Source of the DNA: a virus
Length of the DNA stretch: 32,557 nucleotides
Virus record (IMG/VR): IMGVR_UViG_3300022749_000029
Coordinates: 1-32,557 of that record
Reading direction: 5' to 3' (one strand)
Shown here one piece after another: positions 26,014 to 32,557 of the stretch; the stretch's first letter is position 1; every line of letters begins with the position of its first letter. Both the position numbers and the translations under genes were made by a program. The notes under the pieces were generated by a model. The model was not told the origin of the DNA. It saw only the letters and a list, made by a program, of their open reading frames with translations, and searched no databases.

Positions 26014-28045
26014 CACCTACCGGCGCGTTTCGGCGAAGAACTCTGCAACGCCGGGTCGGTGGCGCACGGCGGTCCAGCCCGCGGCGCTCGGCCCGATGCG
26101 GGCGGTCACCGATCCGGAAACGCACATCGTCACGGTGGTGGCGGCCACGCAGGTGCTCAAATCCGAGCTCCTGATGAACACGGCCTTCTATTTCATCCAC
26201 CTCGACCCCTCGCCGATCCTCTTCGTACAGCCGTCGCAGAAGGCGGCCGAGAGCTTCTCGAAGGAGCGCTTCCAGCCGACGGTCGCCGAGACGCCGGTCC
26301 TGCGCGAACTGATCAAGGCGCCGAAGGCCCGCGGCTCCGAGAACACGATCACCCACAAGGATTACCCGGGCGGCTCGCTCGACTTCGTCGGTTCGGAATC
26401 GCCGACCGATCTGGCCTCCCGCCCGAAGCGCGTGGTCCTGTGCGACGAGATCAACAAGTACCCGCCGAGCGCCGGCAAGGAGGGCGATCCGCTCCTGCTC
26501 GCCGAGGAGCGGGCGTCGACCTACAAGGACGTGCGCCGGCACAAATTCGTGCGGGTCTGCTCCCCGACGGTGAAGGACGCCTGCCGGATCACCGGCGAGT
26601 ACGAGAAGAGCGACCGGCGCCAGTGCTTCGTCGCCTGCCCGCACTGCGAGCATAAGCAGACGCTGGCCTGGGCGCAGGTCCGCTGGGTGAAGGTTCTGGC
26701 CGACGGCTCGGAGACCTTCGACCCGCCGCCGAATGCCGAGGTGGTCTACCACAAGGCCGAGACGGCGGTGATCACCTGCCGGGAGTGCGGCGAGCCCTGG
26801 ACCGAGACCGAGCGGCGCGAGGCGTTGCGTGCGCTCGAGCACCGGTCCGACTACGGCTGGCGGCAGACGGCGCGGTTCACATGCTGCGGCGAGGAACAGT
26901 CGCCGGAGACCTGGGACGATGAGGGCCGGTCGCGCTGCAGCCATTGCGGCGAGCGCTCGGCCTACGATGGGCATGCCGGCTTCCACGTCTCGAAGCTGCT
27001 CTCGGCCCGGCACCGCCTCGCCGACGTGGTGCGCGAGTTCGTGCAGGCTCGGAAGGATCCCGAGGCCCTGCGGAAATGGACGAATACCGGCCTCGCCGAA
27101 ACCTGGGAGCACCAGGCCGGCGAGGGCATGGACGGCTCGCACCTGATCAACCGAGCGGAGCCCTACGGGCCGGACGATCTCCCCGACGCCGTGCGTATCA
27201 TCACCGGCTTCTGCGACGTGCAGGGCGATCGCCTCGAGGTGCAGCTCGTCGGCTGGGGCCAGGACGAGGAGGCATGGCCCTTCCTCTACGAGGTGATCAG
27301 CCTCGACCCGGCCGAACCGCAGGCCTGGCGCGAGCTTGATGCGCTTCGGGCGCGGGTGTTCACGACGACGGCGGGCCGGAAGCTGCGCATCGCAGCGTTC
27401 GGCGTCGACGTCGGTGGTCTCAACCACGCGGCCCAGGCGGTCGCCTACTGCCGCCGCCGTCGCGGGCAACGGGTGTTCGCCACCATCGGCCGCGGCGGGA
27501 AGTATCCGATCTGGCCTATGCGCTCGTCGCGCTCGAAGGCCAACGACAAGATCTGGCTGATGGGCGTGGATGCCGCGAAGGATGCGATTTACGCCCGCCT
27601 GAAGATCGAGCCGCTGGCCCATCCCGAGGACGGGTCGGCGCCAAAGCCTCACCCGGGCCTGATCCACTTCCCGATGGCGGACGGATTCGGGCCCGACTAT
27701 TTCGCCCAGCTGACCGCGGAACGGCGCGAGGTGCGGCGCCGGCTCGGCCAGCAGGTGGTGGTGTGGGTCACCCCCAAGGGCAAGCGCAACGAGGCGCTCG
27801 ACACCTTCGTCGGCTGCCTCGCGGTTCGGAAGGCGCTGCCACAGCGGATTGAGCGCGGCCTCGAATACGGGGTCGGCAGTCCGGTCAATGAGCCCGCGGC
27901 GCCGCCGCGCCCCGCCTACGTCCCGCCCGCGCACGTGGTCGAAGCCGCGCGCGCCGCCCCCGAACAACGACGACCCGAGCAACCGCAGACCCGGCGGCCC
28001 GCGCAGATGCCGCGGCGTTCCGGCTGGCTGTCACCGAGGAGATGA
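25904..28045 (+). CDS. Terminase large subunit, lambda gpA type
   Basis: The protein has 713 residues, near the usual gpA length. The N-terminus is LDLVEWADTYRRVSAKNSAT. Then come a variant Walker A (AATQVLKSELL, 80-90) and Walker B with catalytic Glu (RVVLCDEIN, Asp181/Glu182). Cysteine pairs CPHCEHKQ and CRECGEPW follow, then a nuclease domain (DVDVGG-like, FGVDVGGLNH). It translocates DNA into the prohead and cuts the concatemer. The tail is disordered and Pro/Arg-rich. Confidence 0.93.
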   Translation: MTQATSHDGSLSLTTRLARARTILRPPPRLDLVEWADTYRRVSAKNSATPGRWRTAVQPAALGPMRAVTDPETHIVTVVAATQVLKSELLMNTAFYFIHLDPSPILFVQPSQKAAESFSKERFQPTVAETPVLRELIKAPKARGSENTITHKDYPGGSLDFVGSESPTDLASRPKRVVLCDEINKYPPSAGKEGDPLLLAEERASTYKDVRRHKFVRVCSPTVKDACRITGEYEKSDRRQCFVACPHCEHKQTLAWAQVRWVKVLADGSETFDPPPNAEVVYHKAETAVITCRECGEPWTETERREALRALEHRSDYGWRQTARFTCCGEEQSPETWDDEGRSRCSHCGERSAYDGHAGFHVSKLLSARHRLADVVREFVQARKDPEALRKWTNTGLAETWEHQAGEGMDGSHLINRAEPYGPDDLPDAVRIITGFCDVQGDRLEVQLVGWGQDEEAWPFLYEVISLDPAEPQAWRELDALRARVFTTTAGRKLRIAAFGVDVGGLNHAAQAVAYCRRRRGQRVFATIGRGGKYPIWPMRSSRSKANDKIWLMGVDAAKDAIYARLKIEPLAHPEDGSAPKPHPGLIHFPMADGFGPDYFAQLTAERREVRRRLGQQVVVWVTPKGKRNEALDTFVGCLAVRKALPQRIERGLEYGVGSPVNEPAAPPRPAYVPPAHVVEAARAAPEQRRPEQPQTRRPAQMPRRSGWLSPRR

Positions 28046-28551
28046 CCATGACCACGTCCAAGGCTGACTTCCAGGCGCTCGCCGACAAGGGCGCCGGTTC
28101 GCTCATCAAGGTGGGCGGCGTGTGGAGCTACCCCGGCGCGCCGGTGGACACCTCCGGCACCAACCTGCAGCTGCCCGTCGAGTACGTCTCGGACGCCGAC
28201 GTGCAGGAAGCCCTGCGCGATGGCACGCTCGTCGCCGCGGTCAACGATCCCTACGGCAACGTCAGCGCCGTCCGGATCGCCCAGGAAGGCGTGACCGTCG
28301 TCCCGGCCGGCCTCACCGGCACCGCCGAGATGGGCACCGAACTGCCGCCGGGCTCTCGCCCCAAGCACGACGCCGGCCGCCGGGTCGTGACGCAGGCCGA
28401 GGCTGAGCGGCAGACGGTCGCCGGACTGCCGGGCGAGGGATCGGAAATCCAGGGCCGCCAGTCGGCAGAGGATCCGAACCGCACCGATGGCCTGACCGGT
28501 TCGTTCGGCAAGGAGAAGACCCAGGACGCCGGCGCGCGTCGCGGCCGCTGA
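28042..28551 (+). CDS. Hypothetical late protein between terminase and gpW
   Basis: The protein has 169 residues from ATG at 28042 (ATGA overlap; a second ATG is at 28048). The first half is a small beta-rich domain (GVWSYPGAPVDTSGTNLQLP and VQEALRDGTLVAAVNDPYGN). The second half is polar and likely disordered. It may be an accessory head protein. Position is the only support for that. Confidence 0.6.
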   Translation: MTMTTSKADFQALADKGAGSLIKVGGVWSYPGAPVDTSGTNLQLPVEYVSDADVQEALRDGTLVAAVNDPYGNVSAVRIAQEGVTVVPAGLTGTAEMGTELPPGSRPKHDAGRRVVTQAEAERQTVAGLPGEGSEIQGRQSAEDPNRTDGLTGSFGKEKTQDAGARRGR

Positions 28552-28565
28552 TCCCGAGAGCCGCC

Positions 28566-28784
28566 ATGGCGCTCGACGTCGTCCAGACGCAGATCCTGAC
28601 CGCGCGGCTCGCCTCGATCGAGACCGCTATCGCGTCGGGGGTCACGCGCGCCTCCTATGAGGGCAAGTCGACCGAGTTCCGGTCGCTGGCCGAGATGCGC
28701 TCGGTGCGGGACGAACTGCGCCGTCAGCTCGGGCTGGCCAGCCGCGGCCGCCGCACGGTCGCGGGCTTCCGGTCTGGGTTCTGA
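28566..28784 (+). CDS. gpW-like head-tail connector
   Basis: The protein has 72 residues. LTARLASIETAIASGVTRAS, YEGKSTEFRSLAEMRSVRDE and a final RRTVAGFRSGF match lambda gpW in size and pattern (helix, hairpin, helix, then an R..GF end). gpW sits under the portal after packaging and stabilises filled heads. The order terminase, W, portal is as in lambda. Confidence 0.83.
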   Translation: MALDVVQTQILTARLASIETAIASGVTRASYEGKSTEFRSLAEMRSVRDELRRQLGLASRGRRTVAGFRSGF

Positions 28785-28787
28785 GCC

Positions 28788-30326
28788 GTGCAGCAGACGA
28801 ACCTGATCGACCGCGTCATCGGCTATGTGGCGCCCCAGCGCGCCGAGAAGCGGATCGCCGCCCGCCAGCGTATCCAGCGCATGGCGACCGCGCGTAACCT
28901 CTACGACGCCGCCACGCTCGGCCGCCGCGCGAACGGCTGGCGCCGGATCTCGACCGACGCCAACGCCGAAAACCGCTACGCCCTGCGCCTCCTGCGCGAC
29001 GCAGCGCGGGACATGGTCCGGAACAACGCCTTCGCGTTCCGGGCGAAATCGACGATCAGGCATAACGTCGTCGGCGCCGGGATCCTGCCGCAGGTCAAGG
29101 CGACCCGGCCCGAGCGTAAGCAGCAGATCACCGACCTGCTGAAGCTGCACTTCGACACCACCGATATCGACGCCGACGGTCGGACCAACCTCTACGGCCT
29201 TCAGTCCCTGGTGATGGCCACTGTCGCCGAGGCGGGCGAGTGCCTGATCCGCAAGCGGGTGCGGCGGACGACCGACGGCTATGCCCTGCCATTCCAGATC
29301 CAGGTCCTTGAGCCCGATTTCCTCGACACGAACTTCGACGGACCGCTCGCGAACGGCAACACCTGCATCCAGGGGATCGAGTTCGACCTGCGCGGCAAGC
29401 GCGTGGCCTACTACCTCTACGATCAACACCCGGGCGCCGTGTTCGGCGGTGCCGTGAGCCTTCCCCGCGGTCGGCGCGTCTCGGCCGATTTCGTCGCCCA
29501 CATCTACCGGGTCGACCGGCCCGGCCAGGTTCGCGGCGTCTCGTGGTTCGCGCCTGTCATGGTGCGGATGCGCGACTTCGCCGACTACACCGACGCGCAG
29601 CTGATGCGCCAGAAGATCGCCGCCTGCTTCGCCGCCTTCATCACCTCGGAGGACGACTTCGACGCCGGCGCGGCGATCGGCGAGGACGGCACGATCAGCG
29701 CCAACGACGGCGCGAGCCCGTACCCGGTCGAGAGCTTCGAGCCGGGCATGATCGAGCGGTTGCGGCCGGGCGAAGGTGTCGTTTCTCCGGCTGTTCCGAC
29801 CACGCAGGATTTCGCGCCTTACTGTTCGACGACCCTGCACGAGATCGCGGCCGGGCTGAATATTCCTTACGAGTCGCTCACCGTCGACCTGAGCGAGGTC
29901 AGCTTCATCAGCGGGCGGCTCGGTCGGATTGAGTTCCACACGTCGGTCGACGATTGGCGCTGGAACATGCTGATCCCGCAGATGATGGGACCGCTCACCG
30001 CCTGGACCCTGGAGGCGGCCGCCGTCGCCACCGGGTCGAGCGAGCCGTTCACCCTCGGGTGGACGCCGCCGCGGTGGGAGATGCTGGATCCAGCCGCCGA
30101 GGTCGCGGCCTCCAGTGCCGCCATTCGTAATGGCCTCACTTGGCGCAGCGAGGAACTGCGCAAGAATGGAATCGATCCGGACGACTGGCTGGCCGGCATG
30201 ATCGCCGACAACGCCTTGGTCGACGCCAACGGCATCGTCCTCGACTCGGATCCGCGGACCACCACCCTGCGCGGCGCCCAGCAGAAGTCCGACAACGCGA
30301 AGCTGCCGGACGCGCTCGCCCCCTGA
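28788..30326 (+). CDS. Portal protein, lambda gpB type
   Basis: The protein has 512 residues from GTG at 28788. WRRISTDANAENRYALRLLR, RDMVRNNAFAFRAKSTIRHN and VVGAGILPQVKA are typical of the lambda portal family, as are the later VSWFAPVMVRMRDFADYTDA and AGLNIPYESLTVDLSEVSFI. Twelve copies form the ring through which DNA enters. It follows gpW directly. Confidence 0.92.
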   Translation: MQQTNLIDRVIGYVAPQRAEKRIAARQRIQRMATARNLYDAATLGRRANGWRRISTDANAENRYALRLLRDAARDMVRNNAFAFRAKSTIRHNVVGAGILPQVKATRPERKQQITDLLKLHFDTTDIDADGRTNLYGLQSLVMATVAEAGECLIRKRVRRTTDGYALPFQIQVLEPDFLDTNFDGPLANGNTCIQGIEFDLRGKRVAYYLYDQHPGAVFGGAVSLPRGRRVSADFVAHIYRVDRPGQVRGVSWFAPVMVRMRDFADYTDAQLMRQKIAACFAAFITSEDDFDAGAAIGEDGTISANDGASPYPVESFEPGMIERLRPGEGVVSPAVPTTQDFAPYCSTTLHEIAAGLNIPYESLTVDLSEVSFISGRLGRIEFHTSVDDWRWNMLIPQMMGPLTAWTLEAAAVATGSSEPFTLGWTPPRWEMLDPAAEVAASSAAIRNGLTWRSEELRKNGIDPDDWLAGMIADNALVDANGIVLDSDPRTTTLRGAQQKSDNAKLPDALAP

Positions 30327-30340
30327 ACACGGACCACAGC

Positions 30341-32512
30341 ATGACCAAGCCACGCAGGCCCGTGAAGGGCACCGGCGCGCGCGCCGACATGCAGGGCACG
30401 CGCTCGCTCGTGATGAACGGCGAGCTGATGCTCTACGGCGTCGTCGACAGCTACCTCGACCCCTACGACCCGGTCGGCGCCATCGTGCGCTCGCTCGACG
30501 TGATGGGCTCTATCATCGAGCTTGCCGACCAGCCGCGGCTCAGCGTGCGGATCAACTCCCCGGGCGGCAACGTCATGGAGGGCCTGTCGATCTTCAATGC
30601 CCTGCGCAATGCGGGCAAACCGATCGACGTGCACATCGACGCCATGGCCGCCTCGATCGCCTCGGTAATCGCGATGGCCGGCGACACGATCACGATCGCC
30701 GACACCGGCACGATCATGATCCACAACCCCTGGGACGTGGCCGTCGGTGATGCCGAGGACATGCGCCAGCGTGCCGACGAGATCGACCGGCTGAAGGCGA
30801 TCGTCGTCGACATCTACGCCAAGCGCACCGGGCTCGACCCGGCCGAGATCGACGCGATGATGACCGCTGAGACCTTCATGTCGGCGGACGATGCGGTCGC
30901 GCGCGGCTTCGCCGACGAGGTCGAGCAGGGCTTGGCAATCGCCGCGTGCGCGCGGCTCACCCGAGAGGATCTGGGACGTCTCAACGCCCCGGTGTCGGCC
31001 CGCGCGGCGCGCGGCTCGACCGTCACGGCTGCCGCCCCGGCGGTGCAGCCTCAACCTGCGGCCCCCGCCGCGCCCCCCGAGGAGAAGCCCGCGATGGCTG
31101 ACAACACCCCCGCCGGCGGCTCCGCTGCTCCGGCCGTTCCCGTGCATACCCCGGTCCCCGCTCCGGCGCCGGCCGTCGATCAGGGCGCGCTGCGCCGCGA
31201 GGCGACTGAGGCCGAGCGCGGCCGCGTCACCGGCATCCTGGCCGCGGCCCGCTCCGCGCGCTTGGATCCGACCGACGCCTTCGTCACCGGGCTGATCCAG
31301 AAAAGCATCGACCTGCAGGCGGCCCGCAGTGCCATCCTCGACCGCTGGTCCGAGACGCAGAACGCCCGGGTGGACAACCCGGCCGGCGGCGAGCGCCCCT
31401 CTGGCATCGAGGTCCAGGCCGACGCGGTCGACCGCTGGGCCGAGGGCGCCGAGCGCGGCCTTCTGATCCGCACGGGCCTCGCCCGCGCTGAGGACAAGGA
31501 CCGCGGCAACGAGTTCGTCGGCCTGACCCTGGCCGAGCTCGCCCGCTCCTCGCTGACCGTCCGCAACATGAAGTCCGGCGGCGAGAACCGCATGGCCATG
31601 GTCGGCCGCGCCTTCACCGTCCGCAACAGCGGCCCCGGCTTCCACTCGACCTCGGATTTCCCGAGCATCCTTCAGAACGTAGCCTACCGCGCCGTGCTGA
31701 AGGGCTACCAGGAGGTCGACGAGACCTTCCCGCTCTGGACCGGCAAGGGTACCGCGTCGGACTTCCGCCCGATCTCCCGCGTCGACATGGGCCTGTTCCC
31801 GTCGCTCGGGAAGGTCGAGGAGGGCGCCGAGTACACCTACGCCACCATGGGCGACACCGGCACCGTGGTGCAGGTCGCGACCTACGGGCGCCTCTTCGCC
31901 ATCACCCGGCAGGCGATCATCAACGACGACCTGCAGTTCTTCCAGCGGGTGCCGGAGCGGATGGGCCGGGCTGCCAAGCGCACGATCGGGAATCTCGTCT
32001 ACGCGGTGCTGAACGGCAACCCGACCATGCAGGACGGCGTCGCCCTGTTCAACGCGGCGCACGGCAACCTCGCCACGGTGGCAGGCGTCCCGAACGTCAC
32101 CAACCTGGCGGCCGCCATGGCGGCCATGCAGGTGCAGACGGACACGAGCGGAATCGGCACCGGCGGCGGCGTCATGCCGAAGTTCGTGCTGACACCGCCC
32201 GCCCTGTGGATGCCGGCCAAGGTGGCGATCACCTCAGCGAACTACCCGGGCGACCCCGCCTCGGTGGCCAACCCGATCCGGGACATGTTCACCCCGATCG
32301 CCGACAGTCGCCTGAGCGGCACGTCCTGGTACATGGCGGCGGATCCGAACCAGCAGGACACGATCGAGGTGACCTACCTCGACGGCGTCGAGGAGCCCTT
32401 CCTCGACCAGAAGGACGGCTGGACGGTCGACGGCACCGAGATGAAGGTCCGGATCGACGCGGGCGTGAAGGCGCTCCACTGGCGCGGCCTCTACCGCAAC
32501 GTCGGCGCCTGA
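30341..32512 (+). CDS. Prohead protease, scaffold and major capsid in one polypeptide
   Basis: The protein has 723 residues. Residues 25-200 are a ClpP/S49-like protease with INSPGGNVMEGLSIFNALRN, nucleophile Ser105 (AMAASIASVIAMAGD) and His128 (GTIMIHNPW). Residues 215-285 form a Pro/Ala-rich linker. About 285-375 is a helical, scaffold-like part. From about 380 to the end is an HK97-fold capsid (GKGTASDFRPISRVDMGLFP, YGRLFAITRQAIINDDLQFF, LTPPALWMPAKVAI). Such protease-capsid fusions are known in some phages. An internal ATG at 31094 with GAGGAG 9 bases upstream could give a protease-free form. Confidence 0.9.
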   Translation: MTKPRRPVKGTGARADMQGTRSLVMNGELMLYGVVDSYLDPYDPVGAIVRSLDVMGSIIELADQPRLSVRINSPGGNVMEGLSIFNALRNAGKPIDVHIDAMAASIASVIAMAGDTITIADTGTIMIHNPWDVAVGDAEDMRQRADEIDRLKAIVVDIYAKRTGLDPAEIDAMMTAETFMSADDAVARGFADEVEQGLAIAACARLTREDLGRLNAPVSARAARGSTVTAAAPAVQPQPAAPAAPPEEKPAMADNTPAGGSAAPAVPVHTPVPAPAPAVDQGALRREATEAERGRVTGILAAARSARLDPTDAFVTGLIQKSIDLQAARSAILDRWSETQNARVDNPAGGERPSGIEVQADAVDRWAEGAERGLLIRTGLARAEDKDRGNEFVGLTLAELARSSLTVRNMKSGGENRMAMVGRAFTVRNSGPGFHSTSDFPSILQNVAYRAVLKGYQEVDETFPLWTGKGTASDFRPISRVDMGLFPSLGKVEEGAEYTYATMGDTGTVVQVATYGRLFAITRQAIINDDLQFFQRVPERMGRAAKRTIGNLVYAVLNGNPTMQDGVALFNAAHGNLATVAGVPNVTNLAAAMAAMQVQTDTSGIGTGGGVMPKFVLTPPALWMPAKVAITSANYPGDPASVANPIRDMFTPIADSRLSGTSWYMAADPNQQDTIEVTYLDGVEEPFLDQKDGWTVDGTEMKVRIDAGVKALHWRGLYRNVGA
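31094..32512 (+). other. Possible nested product: scaffold and capsid without protease
   Basis: ATG at 31094 (Met252 of the fusion) begins MADNTPAGGSAAPAVPVHTP just after the protease domain. GAGGAG lies at 31079-31084. This is analogous to lambda Nu3, which starts inside gene C. Use of this start would give capsid in excess over protease. It is inferred from the ribosome binding site and logic only. Confidence 0.4.
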
Positions 32513-32519
32513 TCGCCGC

Positions 32520-32544
32520 GCGGCCGGCCGCCATAGCCGGCCGC
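32520..32544 (+). terminator. GC-rich hairpin after the capsid gene
   Basis: GCGGCCGGC and GCCGGCCGC form a 9-bp perfect stem with a 7-base loop, starting 8 bases after the capsid stop. There is no T-run, so it may be a partial terminator or an mRNA-stabilising end for the abundant capsid message. Confidence 0.5.
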
Positions 32545-32557
32545 ACCCTCACCCATC

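Noticed and set aside
25733-27982. 749-residue minus-strand frame
   Set aside because: It is antisense to the terminase large subunit, whose ATPase motifs are intact on the plus strand.
28251-30353. 700-residue minus-strand frame
   Set aside because: It is antisense to gpW and portal genes; composition is typical of a high-GC shadow frame.
29867-32062. 731-residue minus-strand frame
   Set aside because: It is antisense to the portal and protease-capsid genes; His/Asp/Gly/Val-rich shadow frame.

Overview
The window is high-GC alphaproteobacterial DNA, most like Methylobacterium or a close relative. The grounds are the codon use, a tRNA-Thr(GGT) fragment of rhizobial type, and phage proteins that look like the alphaproteobacterial cell-cycle regulators CtrA and GcrA. 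It holds the left end and first ~28 kb of a lambda-like siphovirus prophage, preceded by ~4.4 kb of flanking chromosome. No database search was possible, so all identities rest on motifs, gene order and family knowledge.

Flank (1-4366). This holds the 3' end of an unknown gene that enters from the left edge, a secreted SH3-like protein, a small ribbon-helix-helix protein, and a broken tail tape-measure gene left by an older prophage. Directly after that relic, 3074-3276 carries eight odd-length palindromes. All share an AA-(G/C)-TT centre, and the centres are 23-30 bp apart. Three very small ORFs on the minus strand follow. A 45-bp copy of the 3' end of tRNA-Thr(GGT) at 4367-4411 is the attachment site. 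The complete tRNA should lie beyond the right end of the window.

Leftward early operon (14125 down to 4540, minus strand). About 21 genes, mostly with overlapping stop and start codons, run from a promoter PL (14144-14173) that has two repressor operators. They encode a small membrane protein, hypotheticals, a YqaJ-type exonuclease with a RecT annealing protein, a receiver-less CtrA-type DNA-binding protein, zinc-finger and WYL-like proteins, an ASCH-like protein, a Tat-exported protein, an excisionase and the tyrosine integrase.

Switch (14145-15583). A CI-type self-cleaving repressor faces a small Cro-like protein. Copies of a GCCAWWYGGC operator lie at PL (two) and between the divergent genes (three). 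A zinc-ribbon gene lies downstream of the repressor, where lambda has rex.

Rightward early operon (15365-23820). Cro-like, HTH proteins, a possible GapR-like protein, a RuvC-like resolvase, an MT-A70 adenine methyltransferase with an HNH gene inserted at its 3' end, a DnaB-type helicase, an O/DnaD-like initiator, a GcrA-type zinc protein and a NusG-like protein placed like lambda Q. Just after it, a candidate late promoter (23841-23869) carries three GANTC (CcrM-type) sites in 24 bp. A terminator-like hairpin follows ~80 bp further on.

Late region (24509-end). A tail-completion-like protein, then lambda-type small and large terminase, a hypothetical, gpW-like connector, portal, and one long protein that joins ClpP-like prohead protease, linker/scaffold and major capsid. 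Taken together, the phage seems to have built its lytic schedule around host cell-cycle parts: the CtrA DNA-binding domain, the GcrA sigma-binding domain, GANTC sites and an adenine methylase.
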